64,000 bases of DNA, taken from assembly GCA_008933995.1 (NCBI GenBank), contig WARS01000025.1:4757477-4821476 (forward strand), read 5' to 3'. The stretch comes from Datnioides undecimradiatus. Lineage: Eukaryota; Chordata; Actinopteri; Lobotiformes; Datnioididae. A program made the position numbers and the translations under genes. Positions 60,508-64,000 of the stretch are shown in pieces (position 1 is the stretch's first letter; the number at the start of each line of letters is the position of its first letter). A model generated the notes under the pieces. It worked only from the letters and a program-made list of their open reading frames with translations. It was not told the DNA's origin and did no database searches.

Positions 60508-61537
60508 AATAGATATATCCCTTAAAAACAGGGGTTAATGTGAGGAACAGCTCACTCAAACATTATTCTGTCCTTTGTGAGAGAGTATTGGCCAAATAGG
60601 ACAAGTGAAAGTTTGTGGTCACTGTGGCATCCAAGTCGAAGTTTAAGTACAACAGCCTTTAGGTGTTGCTGGAATTTCTGTTATTGGTGACAACAAGGGA
60701 AGTCCCACTGGGGAAACACCAAATTAAGATAAAGACAACAAGGAACATTCCTGAAGTATGCAGTTAAGTAGAGATTGTACTCTCTTTCACACATACTATA
60801 ATGACAATCATCCTTAAGTATTTCGGTGTAAGCAAAGAGAGCATTAGGCCTTCAGACAGACAGAAAAAAATGACCTCCGGAAACCACCACAGTTTATGAA
60901 CCGTGTGTGCTTTTAATATCTCTTTTTTTTTCTAACATCATGTTGCTGCTCTTGTCTCTACCAACAATAAAAATATGCAGAGAACGTCATAGATACCATG
61001 TTCCAGCGATTTCAGTCCATGTGTATCAAAAATAAAACCAGCGTGTTCAAAGACACATGTAAAGAAAATCCACGGAGGACCGGTAAAGAAACAACATGAT
61101 GACTCACTGCCTTTTTTTGTATTAAAGGATAGCATACTCCAGTTTCTCATACTATATTACAATGCACTTCGCCTGGGCATAAAATGTTATTTACATTCAC
61201 ATATATCACAGTTCCTTTCTTCCCTATCTCATCATCTGCTTCTTTATTTGTTTGGTTGCACACATGGGTATAAGTGGTTTTGCACTGTATGATGCTCGTT
61301 CAAGCTACAGTCTACCTACGCATTTTCCAGTGCTTAAAAGTTAAAACTGAATTGTAACGTCAAAAACAGGCTTACACTCACAGACACACACGCATCAAAG
61401 CAAATCCTCTTACAGGAAAACAAAACTAAGAACATGGTACATGTGTGTAAGCTCCCAGCGACTGACTCAGAATGTAATCTAACATTTTTATGGAATTCAG
61501 TGTGAGTTTCCTCCATAATCAGGGCACGCTAATAAGT

Positions 61538-61553
61538 TGACCTGCAAGGGTCA
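61538..61553. promoter_or_regulatory. Everted nuclear-receptor half-sites in leptin promoter
   Basis: TGACCT-GCAA-GGGTCA: two RGGTCA-type half-sites pointing outward with 4-bp spacing, about 55 bp upstream of the leptin TATA box. A purine-rich GGGGGAGGAG block (Sp1/MAZ-like) lies between. Nuclear receptors bind pairs of this half-site; which one cannot be told. Confidence 0.4.
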
Positions 61554-61607
61554 GGCTCAGGTTTGAGTTGGGGGAGGAGAAAGGAGGGGAATGGACCCAG
61601 GCAAGAC

Positions 61608-61615
61608 TATTTAAA
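61608..61615 (+). promoter_or_regulatory. TATA-like box of leptin gene
   Basis: TATTTAAA on the plus strand, placing transcription start near 61640. The donor of a short non-coding exon lies 60 bp further on, and the coding exons follow within 270 bp, consistent with a core promoter here. Confidence 0.55.
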
Positions 61616-61639
61616 TGGGGGAAACCTGCAAAGAGGCAT

Positions 61640-61697
61640 GTGTCATCTCTTTGTCATTCACTGTTACGGGAGCACAGCTACAAGTCCAAACACACAG
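61640..61697 (+). other. Leptin exon 1 (5' untranslated)
   Basis: Non-coding exon ending ACACACAG|GTAAGA at 61697/61698. Start is estimated from the TATA-like box. The next intron (61698-61876) is only 179 bp and ends TTATTTTTTAG. A non-coding first exon with the start codon in exon 2 is also the layout of mammalian LEP, where intron 1 is far longer. Confidence 0.6.
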
Positions 61698-61877
61698 GTA
61701 AGACTATTATATATATTTCAATAAAGTTTAAAATTCTTTGCAAAAAAAGTATACTATTTATTTGCATAAATGCAAAAACAAACATTATAATATAACCCTG
61801 TTAGTGATATTGGAGATTTTTGTTATTGTGATTTTTTCACTTATTTATAATTTACTTTTTTTTCCTTATTTTTTAGG

Positions 61878-62499
61878 ATGCACATCCTTAAGGCTTTTCT
61901 CTTTGTCTTTCTTGTGGTGACTCCTGGGTGCGCAAGTCTTCCCACAAAAGGAGATTCAATCACAAACACCAGGACTAGTATTATAAGCATAGCCCAGATA
62001 ACCCTGGTCCACATTAAAAAACTAAAGACAAGGGTATGCATTGAGCTTAACGTGCACAGTTTACAATTTTTAAGAAAAGTTTACAATGTTTATCTGTTGT
62101 AAATAATGACATCATTAATTTAGAGAGATTTCTGCATCAAAGTCAATGTACAGCTCACATTCTTCCTCTTCTCTTTAGCTGCCAGTGCCTCAACATATAG
62201 AATTCAGCTCTCCTTCCATTGACGGACTAAACAGTATCAGCCATGAACTTGGACGTTTGGATAACGAATTGCAGAGCCCTTTCACAGAGCTCTTAAGCCA
62301 GATCCAGGCAGATGTCTCCAGCTTGGTGGGAAGAGTGCGCTCCCTTGCCCAGACAATGGGTTGCACCATCCAAGCCAGACCCGCAGAGGAGACCAGTGAC
62401 AATTTGTTTCCAGACAGTCACCTTTATCTGACTCTGACAAAGGTGCAGCGCTACCTGGACAAGTTTCTTCTCAACAAGGAAAAACTCAAGGTCTGCTGA
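61878..62499 (+). CDS. lepb: Leptin, type B likely (two coding exons)
   Basis: Fish leptin: a secreted four-helix cytokine that signals through the leptin receptor/JAK-STAT path; in fish it acts on energy use, stress and hypoxia responses more than as a pure fat signal. Coding exons are 61878-62033 and 62179-62499; the 145-bp intron has GT...AG ends in phase 0 after KKLKTR and before LPVPQ. ATG is the second base of exon 2. The product is 158 residues: signal peptide about 1-20 (ending PGCAS), then helices typical of leptin. Cys114 (TMGC) and the C-terminal Cys158 (KLKVC) can form the family's disulfide. SSPSIDGL and PDSHLYLTLTKVQ are leptin signatures in fish. Length and the ITLVHIKKL start of the mature chain fit percomorph type-B leptin as I recall it, and not the pufferfish type-A protein; lepa remains possible. 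The frame is intact. Confidence 0.9.
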
Positions 62500-63145
62500 G
62501 AGATCCACACTTATATCACACACATGCCGAATCTTGCTATTGATGCAAATACTGTATACAGGAGCTAATTTGCACAAATAGCACACTGTAGTCAACAATA
62601 TAATTCTTCTTTTGCACATACTAATTACCGTTTTATAATATTTCTGATACCTGATTCTGTCACAGAGGTGTAATGTGTGACATTTTCAAATTATAATTCT
62701 CAAGCTAATTTTTAATAATGCTCTTGCTCTGAATTTTGCGCACAATGAAAGTAGCCTTTCCGAGCAGTTTTAATTTTTGTACAACAAAGATTTTGTAGAA
62801 CTCTGAATTGTAGAGTTATATAATTATTTATATGATCTGAATTTAATTAATTGTATTAATATTGAATTGGAAAAGATATTGAATTGGATATAAAAATAGA
62901 TATTTCTCCCAGCACAGTTTACAATTTATATCTTGTTTTGTATGATGGTATATGGTCTATTTTGTTTTGTGTTGAGATTTTTAATAGTCAAAGTATTCAT
63001 GTGGAATGTTAATGGTATCTGATTTGAAGTGCACTGTTTATTGAGCAGACACAATAAGCTTATAGTCCATAGAATGAAAAGCATTTTAACTGAAATCTTA
63101 TTTACTATATTCAACTTTTCAATAAAGATTTTAGCCAATAATTGC
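62500..63145 (+). terminator. Leptin 3' UTR and poly(A) signal
   Basis: AT-rich 3' untranslated region of about 640 nt ending at AATAAA (63121-63126), with cleavage expected about 15-20 nt later. An AU-rich word ATTATTTATATG (62821) might lower mRNA stability. The whole gene spans only about 1.5 kb. Confidence 0.6.
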
Positions 63146-63149
63146 TGTC

Positions 63150-64000
63150 TGTGGAATTCTTCAAAAAGAAATGACACGATAACAGTTCAAAACAAAGTCA
63201 AAACAAAGTTTTGAAATTATCTTAATATATGTGCATTACTTTAAAAACAAATATGTTGTAAAGTCTTCTACCACAGTAAAATATCACTAATAAAGGAAAG
63301 TAGAATAGCAAAATAAAGTTTTGTTAAAATTATAATAATCCTTATTAAGTTGAGAGCAGTTGAGTTTGAGTTCAATAAGCTGAGAGCAGTCTGAGTTTAT
63401 TCAAATAAAGAAATGAATCAAAGTCAAGAATATAATTAAAGGTATAGCAAAATTATAAATTCTGAAAATGTAATGTGTTTTTTTTTTCAACAAAGACACT
63501 AAATTAGTATAATGTTAGAACAACTACAGTATGTTGCAAAGACACTATATAAAGAAAGGGATGTGATGACAGTGTAACTCCACAAGTGTGTTTGTAGGAG
63601 CAATAATAATAATAATAATAATAATAATAATCTCAGAATATGTTCATAATATTTGTAATATATCATGTTTGTGTCCTTACATGATTTTATACAGTAAACA
63701 ACTATATAACTGTTATACTTGCAATTACACTTGAAATTATATACTTATATATAATTATACTAAAATTATACTTATATGAGTTTCATGATTATTGGGAAAA
63801 GATATTTTGAAGCTAAAGGAAACCAGGAAAAGAGATCACATCTGACAAACATCAGAATCTAGGTTTACATAAATACGACACAAACTAATGAGAAGTACAA
63901 GTTATACTAAAGATATGAATTTGAAATTTTTAATGTCTCTAAATCTCTAAACATTTGTCTCAAATGTGGCTCTTAATACATTTTCTTCGCTTATGTACAA
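63150..64000. other. AT-rich intergenic DNA downstream of leptin
   Basis: No exon is seen. It contains a short direct repeat (TTGAGAGCAGTTGAGTTTGAG / GCTGAGAGCAGTCTGAG words, 63348-63398), a T run at 63478-63488 and an AAT repeat. In other vertebrates RBM28 follows leptin in convergent orientation, but none of it reaches this window. Confidence 0.4.
63602..63631. repeat. (AAT)n microsatellite
   Basis: Ten AAT triplets, read directly. Confidence 0.93.

Larger units (their letters stand above)
56040..61530. other. Intergenic stretch, miR-129 to leptin
   Basis: AT-rich DNA with no supported exon. Contains the palindrome at 60280-60304, AGCTAA/TTAGC-rich DNA near 60240-60370, triplet repeats near 60.45 kb and T/A runs. 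The longest frame, 59162-59470, has no recognised domain. Leptin regulatory DNA probably lies in its right end. Confidence 0.4.

Noticed and set aside
1-64000. LRRC4, SND1 or RBM28 exons expected from human gene order
   Set aside because: No leucine-rich, Ig, staphylococcal-nuclease, Tudor or RNA-recognition motif is seen in any frame, so these genes must lie outside the window.
1-64000. CRISPR arrays, bacterial-type operons, tRNA or rRNA genes, virus-derived or large transposon coding regions
   Set aside because: None is visible. The direct repeats present are micro- and minisatellites, and no reverse transcriptase, integrase, transposase, capsid or envelope frame occurs.

Overview
This window is vertebrate and almost certainly teleost (percomorph-like) nuclear DNA. 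It has long dinucleotide microsatellites, no operon-like packing, introns with GT/AG borders, short interspersed repeats of types I recognise from ray-finned fish, and one gene that reads as a fish leptin. No protein-coding gene can be supported in the first 61 kb. Nearly all open frames there are short, many use non-AUG starts, and many are simple-repeat translations. The large unbroken reading frames expected of LRRC4, or of transposons with reverse transcriptase or transposase, are absent.

Layout. 1-42 kb is a gene desert. It holds microsatellites, homopurine/homopyrimidine tracts, a 20-bp minisatellite (7441-7527), a few old teleost interspersed repeats, and blocks rich in homeodomain, POU and TATA-like words that look like conserved non-coding elements (notably 12.1, 21.4-21.7, 32.7-33.5, 34.1-34.6, 35.65-35.96 and 36.4-36.7 kb). 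An RE1/NRSE-like site lies at 13359-13379. At 42.2-42.8 kb two good CTCF-like motifs point away from each other, a possible domain border. At 44.1-44.9 kb two segments on the minus strand have clean splice borders but no recognised product.

48.5-56.1 kb contains microRNA miR-129 (hairpin 54262-54333; both arms recognisable) together with signals for a complete host transcript on the plus strand. These are a G-quadruplex-prone stretch and a CRE, a CpG-bearing promoter region with two RE1/NRSE-like sites exactly 30 bp apart, a TATA box, an exon ending in GTAAGT, a middle exon that carries the hairpin, and a last exon with two AATAAA signals and a GU-rich tail. The RE1 pair sits just upstream of the TATA box, which suggests REST silencing outside neurons.

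61.5-63.1 kb is a compact leptin gene on the plus strand: TATA box, non-coding exon 1, two coding exons giving 158 residues, and AATAAA at 63121. The order miR-129 then leptin, same strand, matches the vertebrate MIR129-1/LEP neighbourhood (SND1-LRRC4-MIR129-1-LEP-RBM28 in human). LRRC4 is therefore expected left of this window and RBM28 right of it. The protein lacks the N-terminal sequence I remember for pufferfish type-A leptin and resembles the 158-residue type-B leptins of percomorphs, so I call it lepb with moderate confidence.
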